Source: Paramacrobiotus richtersi
Taxonomy: Eukaryota; Tardigrada; Eutardigrada; Parachela; Macrobiotidae
Assembly: GCA_034698045.1 (NCBI GenBank)
Contig: JAQGAU010000396.1
Span: forward strand, 1 to 29,095
Reading direction: 5' to 3'
DNA length: 29,095 bases
A model generated the notes under the pieces. That model was given only the letters and a program-made list of their open reading frames with translations. It made no database searches and had not been told where the DNA came from. This document shows positions 1 through 10,500 of this stretch, piece by piece; positions within the stretch are counted from its first letter, which is position 1, and every line of letters starts with the position of its first letter. The position numbers and the translations under genes are program-made.

Positions 1-1975
1 TTTCCGGAAAATTCGATCGCATTTAACGGAAATTGGCCAGAATGATATGGGCACTCCTGCTGGGCAGGCGCGGCGGGTACGATGAAATTTTGCTTATTTA
101 ATGGATTATATTGAATGTTTATGTTGTTTAATGCTTTCCCAATTGATGACGCAATTTCTGGTATAAGTCGGCAGTTGGAACTCTATCCGGTTAACGTTGT
201 CTGCGTCTTCGTTCTCGGGAATGACCGTAGTATTAATTACCATTATACATAAATAACATTTATGTTATTTCTGTATAATGGTTATAATTATATATTAATC
301 ATGGTTAATTATTTATTAATTAGCATTTCTTTAATTATTATTAATTATTATTTAATAATTATGTATAATGGGGAATTATACATAAATTAGACCATATTGG
401 TATTACTAAAGGGTGCAGATGAATTACCAACAAATTAATGGCAACAATACGCCGTGTTTACGTAGTCTAAAAACAAAAGGTTTAGCGATGTCGAAGACAG
501 TTATTACTTATAAACACAGATTGTTTTCTTATAGTATTGTTGTTTATCTATAGTATATCACAAATAATACAATTTACTTAATCTGGTTTTAATTCTAAAC
601 TGCAGTTGTACGATAAAAAGGAACTTTGTATGTAGTATTGCAGTGTACGTAAAGTAAATGACCTTTCGTTGGTCACCATTCTAACCAATAAATTATTGTT
701 TTGACGATTAAGGAATATTTATGAATGAACAATTATTGGCAGATTTCAGTGCGTTATCACCGATAAACCATTCTAAATAATAACAATACCGGTTTGTCAG
801 CGTTGCATGTAAGCGGCACAAGTGAAATGGTACGCGGAGCTGATACTCAAAAACATAGATAACTGTATATACCACAGATTTGCAGACAAACGAATGGGAA
901 TTTTACTGGCGTTATCGTAAAGTTCGAACAAGAGCGTCAATATATCGTACTAACTGTATTATCGGCACACCCAGTCGGTGGCCTGGTTTTGATGTTTTAT
1001 CAGTTGTGGAAACCTCTTAACCGCAAAAGCGCAAATATTGCCACATAAGCCGATAAGTTTTTCATGACGTAAAACAGTCTAGAAAAGCGAAATAATCTTC
1101 TGTATTTGTGTATCATTTAATTTACCATGCAGGTACTTACAGATTGAAACGAGGTACATACAGTACTTTACGTACATCGAACTAAATGGAAATAGTTTAG
1201 AAAATTGATTTTGCATATTATTAGAATAAAAAGTTCAGACGTTTGGTGATGGAACGCGCGAACAAAGTATGAAAATTTGATACATTCTGACGATACCGTA
1301 TTTACTCAAACCTCCAGAGCGCTTATTTAAACATCCCGCGCATCCCGGTCCGGTGCGCTGTGCAAGGACTGCATCGCTGTATATGTGCGGTGCTAGCATA
1401 TAAATGTAGAACTACCAGTTTATTATTCAGTTTATTGTTTATTGATGTGCTGTATTGCTGTTTATTAATAATTTACAATTAGAACAGTTATTTTATTAAA
1501 GCTGTGAAGTGCGGTCCTGAACTGTGTGGAACTGAATTCCGCAAGTAATCCATCCCTCTACCAACATGTTTCTTTGCCAGCGGGTGGGGTCAATGCGTAC
1601 GCGAACATGCATCGACCAATCGGAGAAACCAGCTTCGAAGCGCACACTGGCACACTGCACAGCGCGCATCCCAGCTAGCCGACAAAGCAACAAGTTGCCG
1701 AGGGTCGCAACGTTCCCATGCACTTCAAACATGTTCCCGGCATGAGCATGCCAATTTTCCACTGTTTCTCACAGTAGATTTTGTTCTTCTTCGCGCGCTG
1801 GATCAACCCTTAAATTGTAATTTTACTGGAAGTGCCGTTAGTTTTCAGAATTCCTTCCCTTCAGATTTTGAGGTACAGCTAGGAATTGACCGTGTTTAGA
1901 GAGTCTGTTTACTCTGTTATCGGTTATCCGTACATGTTGCGGACGATAATCGCTGGATTGCGCGGTTTTTTTCAG
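1..1975. other. AT-rich upstream flank, no gene recognised
   Basis: I see no convincing coding exon in this stretch. Positions 230-385 are extremely AT-rich with nested inverted repeats (listed separately). A GC-richer island at about 1320-1760 precedes the first dynamin gene. It contains a TATAAAT-like string near 1400 and an 88-codon open frame on the minus strand (1496-1762) with no family signature. The island may hold the promoter and a non-coding first exon of the downstream gene, but nothing in the sequence proves it. Confidence 0.5.
240..383. repeat. Nested AT-rich inverted repeats
   Basis: Positions 240-259 and 262-281 form a 20-bp inverted repeat with one mismatch and a two-base loop. 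The outer 13 bases (240-252, CCATTATACATAA) recur inverted at 359-371. A further pair, ATGTATAAT at 361-369 and ATTATACAT at 375-383, flanks a five-base spacer. The 13-bp inverted ends, the AT-rich interior and the length of about 130 bp are MITE-like. No target-site duplication is evident and no second copy is seen in the window. Confidence 0.5.
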
Positions 1976-1976
1976 T
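1961..1976 (+). other. Probable 3' splice site of a 5'UTR intron, dynamin copy 1
   Basis: A T-rich tract ends in CAG at 1973-1975, 33 bases before the ATG at 2009. The block before it (about 1945-1975, with ATAATCGCT and GATTG) aligns with the block upstream of copy 2 (about 7485-7516), which also ends in TAG at the same relative place. Conservation of the acceptor suggests a leader intron whose first non-coding exon lies further upstream. It also argues against using the in-frame ATGs at 1886 and 1934 as starts. Confidence 0.55.
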
Positions 1977-2008
1977 TTATCGGGAAGGCCGTTGTCCCAC
2001 GAAGCAAG

Positions 2009-5000
2009 ATGGACTCCATGGGAGCGCTGATTCCGGTTATCAATCGTCTGCAGGATGTTTTTGGCAAGGCTGGAATCGCTAATCTGGAAGCTATTAACCT
2101 TCCACAGATTATCGTTGTTGGCGCGCAGGTAAAGGGCTTCTTCGCTTTAGCTGTAAGCCTGTAATGAACACTCTTACGTGACCCAATTAATGATGAGGTT
2201 CATTATTGTTCACAGTTTCTAGTGAAACTTAAATTTTGTCACTTGGATAACCTAGTGCGCTGCGATAGGTTAATTAGACGTGTTTGCAAGTTCTCGAACA
2301 GAAAATAGTTAAAAAACCGTTACTTTGTCATAAGTATAATACGTTAATCATACTTTTTCGCATTTTCTGAAATGTTGGTGAGAAAGATGCAGCTGGTCTT
2401 GGTCTTTGTAGAGCGCCGGGAAGAGTTCCGTGTTGGAGAGCCTCGTGGGCCGGGACTTCCTCCCGCGTGGTTCGGGTTTGGTCACACGCCGCCCCTTGGT
2501 GCTGCAGCTGATTCACGTGGACGATGACGTCAGTAACGGTATGGCGATTGTCAATAATAGTACAAACAAACCGACATAAAGGCCGAAGCCAGCCGATGAC
2601 GTCATCAGTTTATGTTTCAACGCTTTGATTGGTTAAGCAGCGACTGCATGTTAGACTTGTCACTTGTTGTTGGTTAGATGGGCTCGAGTTTGAAGAATAC
2701 GCCGAATTCCTGCATGATGAGGGGCGCAAGTACACTAACTTCGACGATGTACGGAAGGAGATCGAGTTGGAGACGGATCGGGTGATGGGTACCAACAAGG
2801 TAAGCAAAACGTAAAACACTAAAGAAAGGATCTGCCGTTTTGCTCATGTGCACTTCCAAGCACATCCATCAGCAACATCTGTTTTGTCTCCGATGTAGGG
2901 TATCGGCAAAAAGCCAATCAGTCTGCGGGTCTATTCGCGATCGGTGGTTAATTTGACTTTGGTGGATTTGCCGGGACTGACGAAGGTAAGTTAGTGAAGA
3001 AATGTTCTGAATATTGAAGACATTCTACAACAAGCCCTTTTGCAACCAGAATTATACAGAAAGCATTCTTTCAATTTTTACTCTTTAATCGGCATAGCCA
3101 TAGACAGTAGAACAGGGCTCGCGATGGGACCGCTAAATTTATTTCTTTCAGTTGCTTTACGTACTTCTTTTTTGCACGTACAATGTACATACACAAAGTG
3201 CACCTACGAAGTAATTGACATTCTTTTGCACCAGGCGTGGTATTCGAATTGCCGAACTACGCTTTTATTGTATGTCAACCTTCTGGTTGAATAAAAAATT
3301 CAAGAGTTTACTGTCTGCAGGTTTCCGTTGGAGACCAGCCACTCGACATTGAGCAGCAGATAACCGCCATAATCCTGACCTACATCGAAAATCCCAACTC
3401 GCTGATTTTAGCGGTCACACCGGCCAATGTAGACATGGCGACGTCGGAAGCGCTGAAACTGGCCAAAAGTGTCGATCCGGATGGTAATGACATTTCACGT
3501 GGTTTCTCGTGCAAGTTCCAATCAAAACAATTGGATTTTGATGTATTTAGGCAAGCGGACGCTGGCAGTAATTACCAAACTGGATCTCATGGACCAAGGG
3601 ACTGATGCGCGTGAAGTCCTGTGCGGCAATGTTATCCCAGTGAAACTGGGTATCATCGGGGTGGTGAACCGTTCGCAGCTGGACATCAATAATAACAAGG
3701 TACGATACCACGTTGTCAGATCTAACGCATGACAAATTAATCGCAATTCGTTGCGTCAATGTGATTTTGAGGTGTATTTTCTGCCTTTTTGTTTCGAAAC
3801 TTTGTGGACATGTAAACAGTTCCCGGTCATGAGTGTGCGCTGTAAACATTTGCCTACAGTACTGTAACGATTCTTATCTTCCCTGTTCGTTTTAGCTTGT
3901 GCCCAGTTGGCTGTGCAGAACGCTGGATGATTATTTTACATTTCCGCAGAAAACTGTTGTAGTGAAAGTTCTGCTGTATACATACAAGTTCCCGAACGAA
4001 ATAATGATATGTGTTTTTGTTCGTTGCAGTCGATTGAGGACGCTCTGAAGGACGAGCAAAAGTTCCTGGTGAAGAAGTATTCCGAGTTGGCCCACAAGCA
4101 GGGCACTCGTCATCTGGGTCGAACGTTGAACATCGTAAGTTCACTAAACTGAGTTTAGCCACTTACAATTGTTAGCTTGCCGTCAGGATTGAAACGGCAA
4201 GCGTAAATTTGCACATATATTTGTGATCGATCTTTCCAATATATTGTGCGTATTTATCTTTATGCGATAATATATTTGCTGTTCCGAATGTTACTGTCTG
4301 TTGATCAAAGTGCTGATACGAATCTTGTATTGATCTAGCTGCTCATGACCCACATTCGCGAGCGACTGCCCGATCTGAAGACCCAGATCAGCGTCTTGAC
4401 CCAGGCGCACAAGGAACTCCTGAATGAACTGGGGCGTCCCGTTGTCGACAAGGAAGCGGTGCTGGTTAAGCTGATCGTTGAGTTCGTCAGGGCGTACAGT
4501 TCCACGCTGGACGGGACCAATCTAGAGACGGATGGCGACGGTTACAAACTGAAAGGCGGAGCGCTGATCAGTTTGGAGATTTTCCAGAATATCTTCTGTT
4601 CCACCTTGTTTGATGTGGAGGCTCTGGACGGGTTGGAACTACGGGACATTGTACTCGCCTTACGAACGGCCGCGGTATGGGGGTGTAAAAATTGACAGAT
4701 AAATGGACTTTAAATTGTTAATTATGAAATAAACAAATAGCCAAACGGACTAGTGTAAAAATAAGACAAGAATTAGTGAATATTTTACAGAATTACAGCT
4801 GCAATAACTAGAGGAAACAGACGGAAACTGGGATGTAGTTTATTTACTGGTTAGTGGTTTCTCTAGATCGGTCAGCAGCGATGTACTTTTCAACGATATC
4901 TTTGCGTAAAAGTGTTGGGACTTACGTGGTATTCATTTCAGGGATTGTATCCGCCGTTGACCGTTCCCGATATGGCTTTCCAGAAACTGGCAAAAGATCA

Positions 5001-6891
5001 GATTGCTCGAATGCTGCCGCCGTGTCTGCAGTGCGTCGATCTGGTTCACGAAGAAATGGAACGCGTTATTCAGCGCTGTGGAAAGGACATTCAGGTGTGT
5101 TTTCGTTTGCTCGATCTTAGGAATTGTTACGAGGTTTCGGTGTGTTAATTGTATTACTTACGAATTAGTTGTGAGTTGATTTGCTGTGAGTATGGTTAAT
5201 ACATAGTTGTGAGTAAATGGCGCTGTGCTTTCCATAAAGCATGTAACATAAGTTTATTATATTAAAATATTAACTGGTTGAATAAGTTTTCATAGAGAAT
5301 GTACCATAAGTTTATTATATTAAGATTAATTATTAGTCTGTTGATTAGATTTACATAAAGAATGTCCCATAAGTTTGTTATACTAATTTAAAAGTTTATT
5401 ATATTAAATTATTAGTTTGTTGATTAACTTTCCATAGAGAATGTACTATAAGTTTATTATATTAAATTATTAGTTTGTTGATCTGCATCCGTATAGTCTG
5501 TACATTGCTGGTAATTGTGCTAATATATGGGAGTTTTACCTTGTAGCGTGAGTTTCATAAATTTCCCAAACTGCACGAGACCATCCTGGGCACTGTCAGC
5601 GAGTTTCTAAAGCAGAAAGCCGAATCGACGACGAAACGTGTGAAATACCTATTGGAAGTAATTACCTCTAACCGATTGGTTCCATTTCCTTATACTTTAC
5701 TATCGATTTCTTTCTAGATTGAAGTGACCTATATCAATCCGAAGCACCCCGATTTCTGCGACGAAATGGAAACCCTCTTGGAGGAACGATCCGCTGCCCG
5801 GGGAGAACAGAAAGCCGCGGGAGGGAGCAGCGATAACAGCGGTAAAATGTCCATTGGACAAGCGATGAAGGCGATTCCGGCAGCGGCCTCGCAGATGGCT
5901 CGTAATCTTGGCAAATCGTCTCAGCAGTTGGCTTCTGGGTCTGGAAAGACTGGCGGTAAAGGCGGCAAGCTGACAGGGAAACCGGTTTTCGGGGTCAACA
6001 GCGCACAATCGGCTGTCCGGGAGGCTAACTTCCTGGCTGAGGTACGTCCAGTGAAACATGGTCGATGCTTGTACTTCAGAAGTATTGATCATTGATATCA
6101 GTGAAAAAGTTCGTACACATATAACACCTGTATTTATTTACTTTAATCATTCTGTTGTTATAGTTTTCTGTGTTTCTTGCTATTGCCGTTACATAGTACC
6201 AGAAATGATTGGTATCTAATTCTGTAAATTTCTAACCGTACGTATGTAATGATTTGTTATTGTGTGGATGTTTAGTTGCATATGCTTATTAGTATCGTTG
6301 TTGACTTGCCGTTTATTATAAATATGCGTAACATGGTTTCGTTTTATTGTGGGTTGTTCGATTTCGAAGTAACGTTTCGATCGCATTATCAGTCTTCTGG
6401 TTTCGTTGACTTCTAAAGTTCCAGTTTTTCAAGCTGATCCGATCATATTTTTCGTCTGTTTTAGATCGAAGAATTTGATCCAGCTAATATTGCGCCGCGA
6501 GAAATGGAAGATGTGGAGCTTATGAAACAGTTAGTGACAAAGTACTTCACCATCGTGCAGAAGACTGTCCATGAAATCGTGCCCAAAGCCATTGTCCATT
6601 CACTGATCGAAGAGACCAAGGTAACATGCGTATACCCAAGTAACGTTAAGCGACAACAAGACCGCAAAGTTACGAGATGTTTATATAATAATGTAATTGT
6701 AGAACACCTTGTATCAAGTGCTGTTCACGAAGCTGTACGTACCAGGAATGGCGAACGAATTCGCCATCTTGGAGGAAGCCAAACAGGTCACCGAACAGCG
6801 GAAGAACGTCATGGCCATGCTGGACGCACTGAATCAGGCCAGCAAAATCATCAGTGAAGTGCGGGACATGTCGTATTCCGGCGTTCATTAG
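2009..6891 (+). CDS. Drp1: Dynamin-related protein 1-like GTPase, copy 1 (complete, 13 exons)
   Basis: This is a large GTPase of the DRP1/DNM1L class. The family oligomerises on mitochondrial and peroxisomal membranes and drives fission through GTP hydrolysis. Coding exons: 2009-2128, 2412-2538, 2678-2799, 2899-2985, 3321-3483, 3551-3699, 4030-4134, 4339-4674, 4942-5094, 5547-5657, 5718-6041, 6465-6620, 6703-6891. All have GT-AG borders and join in frame to 713 residues (human DRP1 about 700-736). Visible motifs are P-loop GAQSAGKSS (residues 38-46, split by intron 1), DLPG (146-149), TKLD (215-218) and NRSQ (246-249). The middle/stalk follows at about 292-490, then a Gly/Ser/Lys-rich variable region at about 515-595 and a GED from about 600. 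There is no PH domain and no proline-rich tail. The start is set by agreement with copies 2 and 3 (M-D/E-x(2-3)[13 protein letters not shown]). Copy 2 follows 0.66 kb downstream on the same strand. All key GTPase residues are present, so it should be active. Confidence 0.93.
5228..5483. repeat. AT-rich tandem repeat in intron 9 of dynamin copy 1
   Basis: About four degenerate head-to-tail units begin near 5228, 5287, 5349 and 5428, so spacing is about 59, 62 and 79 bp. Each carries a CATARAGMATGT core, then CATAAGTTTATTATATTAA, then TTAGTTTGTTGATTA-like ends. The third unit is longer because the AAGTTTATTATATTAAATTA segment is partly duplicated inside it. The array lies wholly inside the 452-bp intron (5095-5546); the corresponding introns of copies 2 and 3 are much shorter and lack it. 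Confidence 0.8.
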
Positions 6892-7516
6892 TTCGCTTGT
6901 TGTGGTATCGATTCCGCGCCCGCTGATGACGGATGCATAGTTTCCATAAAAATGTAACTTTTTTTCAGCAATATGTGTACCTTTGTTATCTATAAACATG
7001 TATCTTTTTTCAATGCTTTATCCTCAAATGCGTACTTTTGTTAAATTCTTCGTTTCGTGCATGTTATGCAGCGGTAAGATTGTTTGAGCGGATTCTGGAA
7101 TGTGGCATATTTTCTTGGATTGGACTTTTGTAATAATACGATTTTGCATGTGACAAGAACAGCCGGAGTAAATGAACGTTCAATCAACACAAAGGGAACT
7201 GACATGGTTCAGGTTACAGAAACAGTTTTCGGGCGGGATCTGCTAATGCGAAATTTACACCAATTTCGTCGGTTGAGTTGAGTGTAGTTGCTAAGCGTAA
7301 ATGTACCGTGTAATGTGCAGCATAAGCCCAAGGAAGATCGGTTCGCTCAGTATCACCGTGTTTTGGCACCGGTACGTTGCTAAGCGATCGCGAGGATTAA
7401 CTCGCCCACCGTAAAATGCATCTACTTAGAAAGTATTCCTGTACGGCTGTTTTACGGGTTTCCGTTCGTGTTGCATTGTTGTGCTAATAATCGCTCGATT
7501 GTTCGGCTTTTTATAG
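6892..7516. other. Intergenic spacer between dynamin copies 1 and 2
   Basis: This 3'UTR and promoter interval is about 0.6 kb. No canonical AATAAA was seen close to the copy 1 stop. A 65-codon open frame at 7084-7281 has no recognisable signature. The end of the stretch (about 7480-7516) carries CTAATAATC, which could serve as a branch site, and a TAG at 7514-7516. It matches the leader acceptor upstream of copy 1, so the proximal promoter and first non-coding exon of copy 2 probably lie within this spacer. Confidence 0.5.
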
Positions 7517-7552
7517 CGTTTTTGAAAGGTCATTTAAGTCAATCGGAACAGA

Positions 7553-10500
7553 ATGGACGGCCTGGAAGCTTTGATTCCGGTTATCAATCGTCTGCAGGAT
7601 GTTTTTAGCAAGGTTGGAATCACCAGCCTGGAAGCCGTTGATCTTCCGCAAATTGTCGTTGTCGGAGCCCAAGTAAATAATATTTTTATCGAGTGAACGA
7701 ATGTTTACAAAATAATTATAATAATAATAATCTGTAGAATATGATCGGTACTGCTTAGGATCCTCTAAAGAGTGAAACGTAGAAGAACTATCGGCTTTTA
7801 AAAATTTCGTCCTTTTTGTCGCAGTACTCGTACAGTTTTTGGTGAAAAACTGCTGGTATTGTAGAGTGCCGGGAAAAGCTCCGTATTAGAAAGTCTAGTG
7901 GGTCGAGACTTCCTGCCCCGTGGCAAAGGGTTGGTTACTCGTCGTCCCTTGGTACTGCAGCTCATTCACACGGATGAGGACAACAACAACGGTACGTCGA
8001 ACCTTAGTGATTCGTATAATACAGGCCTCTAATGCCAAACGGCACGCTGGCAGTCGAAGCAAAAAGGTCATACGATTTACGAATAAATACAACACTGTCA
8101 GCAGTAGTCCGCGCCGGCGCATGTATCGAAGTCCTTTTCGATTACGTCGTCGGTTTATTATCTTGTAGATGTTGATGGAAGCGATGAGTATGCCAAATTT
8201 CTGCATGACGAAACGAAAATATATACCGATTTCGAAGAGGTGCGGAAGGAGATCGAGGCTGAGACGGATCGTGAAATGGGATCAAACAAGGTAGGCCGTA
8301 TCCGTAAAATTCCACACATATGTAAGTTTTTGCTCTTACTTGGACACGCGCGATTTTGTCCGATTCGCTGCTTGCCATAATTATTGACAGCCGGTTCTAT
8401 TTGCGACGTAGGGTATTGGACCAAAGCCTATCAATCTGAAGGTTTACTCACCATCTGTAGTCAATTTGACTTTGGTTGACTTGCCGGGGTTAACGAAGGT
8501 AAGTTGTCTTGAGTACTGTCGAAAATGATTCTTTTTGACTTTTTCCATGTACAGTACTTATATTTTGTAATAGACTGATAGATTTCTGTTTTTTTTGCAT
8601 TAACAAAACAAGAAATTCTTAAAAACAATATTAAAATCAAATAACTCTGACATTCTGACAACTCAAAAAATCAACTAACTCTGACATTGAGTGAAATTTA
8701 GCCAGAATGTTCGTCATATACTAGTTTTTTGTATCCATGAACCCTACCATGTTTTTGTTGAGCCTTAATGTTTTTGCACCATAACCTTTTCGAAAATGAC
8801 AAAGTCATTAGTCATTAGTCATTAGTCATGACAACCAACCTGCATTGCGTATTTAGCGCTAATACCGACCAATACAGTAGTTTAAGACGGAAATCCCCTT
8901 GCGCAGCTGAAGCGAGGTCTTTATTGCCAGCATGATGCCAGCATCACCGGATAGCGATTACCTAGTTTTATTTTTGAGTACAGATTGGGCGTGACCTTTC
9001 ACTACAGCATGCTATTATGAAGTGATTAGTGCCTGCAGTCAGTGCTGTATCTCTATCGCTAGGCATGGCTCAATATAGCATATCTCCCGTGCACAGTATT
9101 GTACTGTACAATGTACAGTGTACATTGATTACTTACCGACCGTATCGAAACCATACGTCATTCATTCATGTCCGCTCAGAACCACAGATGACTCGCTTTC
9201 GGAGTGAGTTTCGGTCACTACTTCATTAATTTGTGCGTGGTCAATATAGAACACGGCAGAACCAGAACAGAGCCGTGACCTTTTTTTGCTAGCTCGTGGC
9301 TGTATGCGTCCATCGAAACCGGTTTACAGTACTGTACTTGAAATACAGTACATCTACTGAACAGTAGATCTACTACTGAACATCTACATCTACATCTACT
9401 ATACCTGCAGTATGGGAATATACTGCACACAAAATCTAACGCTTCCAATTCTTGCTAATGTTTTCAGCTTTTACGCGATACCTGATTTGAACTGCTTTTA
9501 TTATATCTACAGAATCCAGTGGGTGATCAGCCACCCGATATTGAGCAACAAATTACCGATCTCATACTGGCACAGATTCGAAATCCCAATTCACTAATAT
9601 TGGCGGTTACACCGGCAAATGTGGACATGGCCACATCGGAAGCGCTCAAACTGGCCAGAAGTGTCGATCCTGATGGTCTCACACTTTCAGTTATTTATTC
9701 TGCAGTCTCTTACGAGAGGCCATTTGTCATAGGTAAACGGACTCTGGCCGTAATCACAATGCTGGATCTCATGCAGGAAGGAACGGATGCACGAGAAGTG
9801 CTGAACGGAAATGTTATCCCTGTAAAACTGGGCATTATCGGGGTTATCAATCGCTCTCAACAGGACATAAACACGAAAGAGGTACTGTATATGTTATGGA
9901 AAACTGAATCCAAGCATGTAAGAAACAGAATTTGTTATACTGAAGCGCCAGTTGCACTCGATAACATATGTTATTTTCTATTTGTTTCTTTCGTTCGACA
10001 CTGGGTTATATATACAGCGCGAGTGTAATTATAGCACTACTGCTAAAATATTAACAGAAAAGTACGTAGATAATATAGGAAAAACATAAACCGTTCTGCC
10101 GTGCAATGTCCAGCTGGAAGACTTTTTTTACCAGCCCAAAACAAGTTTTATTGTTTGCAGTCCATCGCTGACGCTCTGAAGGAAGAGCAGAAGTTCCTAC
10201 AAAAACACTACTCGGAGCTGGCTCATAAGCATGGGACTGTTCAACTGGGTCGAACTTTGAACAGCGTAAGGTGGATGTCATCCATTAGCTGGTGCAGCTG
10301 TTGATACAGTCCAGTTTATTAGGAATAAACTGTAAATGAGCATGTCGCACTGTAATCGCGAATACCTGCAGTATGGGAATATACTGTATTCCCCCACGAA
10401 AAGCATGCAGCCAGCAGGTAATAAACTCACGAGAGAGGAAGGGCACTTTATTTTTGGTAAAAGTATGTATGTCACATTCAGTGATTTCAGTCAGATGTGT

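Larger units (their letters stand above)
8499..9512 (+). other. Expanded intron 4 of dynamin copy 2
   Basis: At 1014 bp this is about three to four times the matching intron of copy 1 (335 bp, 2986-3320) and copy 3 (247 bp, 20978-21224). It holds a GTCATTA heptamer run (8804-8829), a duplicated AACTCTGACATT (near 8643 and 8677), a short CATCTA run (about 9380-9400) and one copy of a 25-bp dispersed palindromic repeat (9401-9425). I see no coding exon. Confidence 0.6.

Noticed and set aside
1496-1762. 88-codon minus-strand ORF upstream of dynamin copy 1
   Set aside because: It shows no domain, no splice support and no paralogue; the GC-richer composition alone may explain the open frame.
1886-2008. 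In-frame N-terminal extension of dynamin copy 1 that looks like a mitochondrial presequence (MLRTIIAGLRGFF...)
   Set aside because: It spans a T-rich CAG acceptor aligned with an acceptor upstream of copy 2, and copy 2 has no such extension. It is more likely intron and leader sequence than protein.
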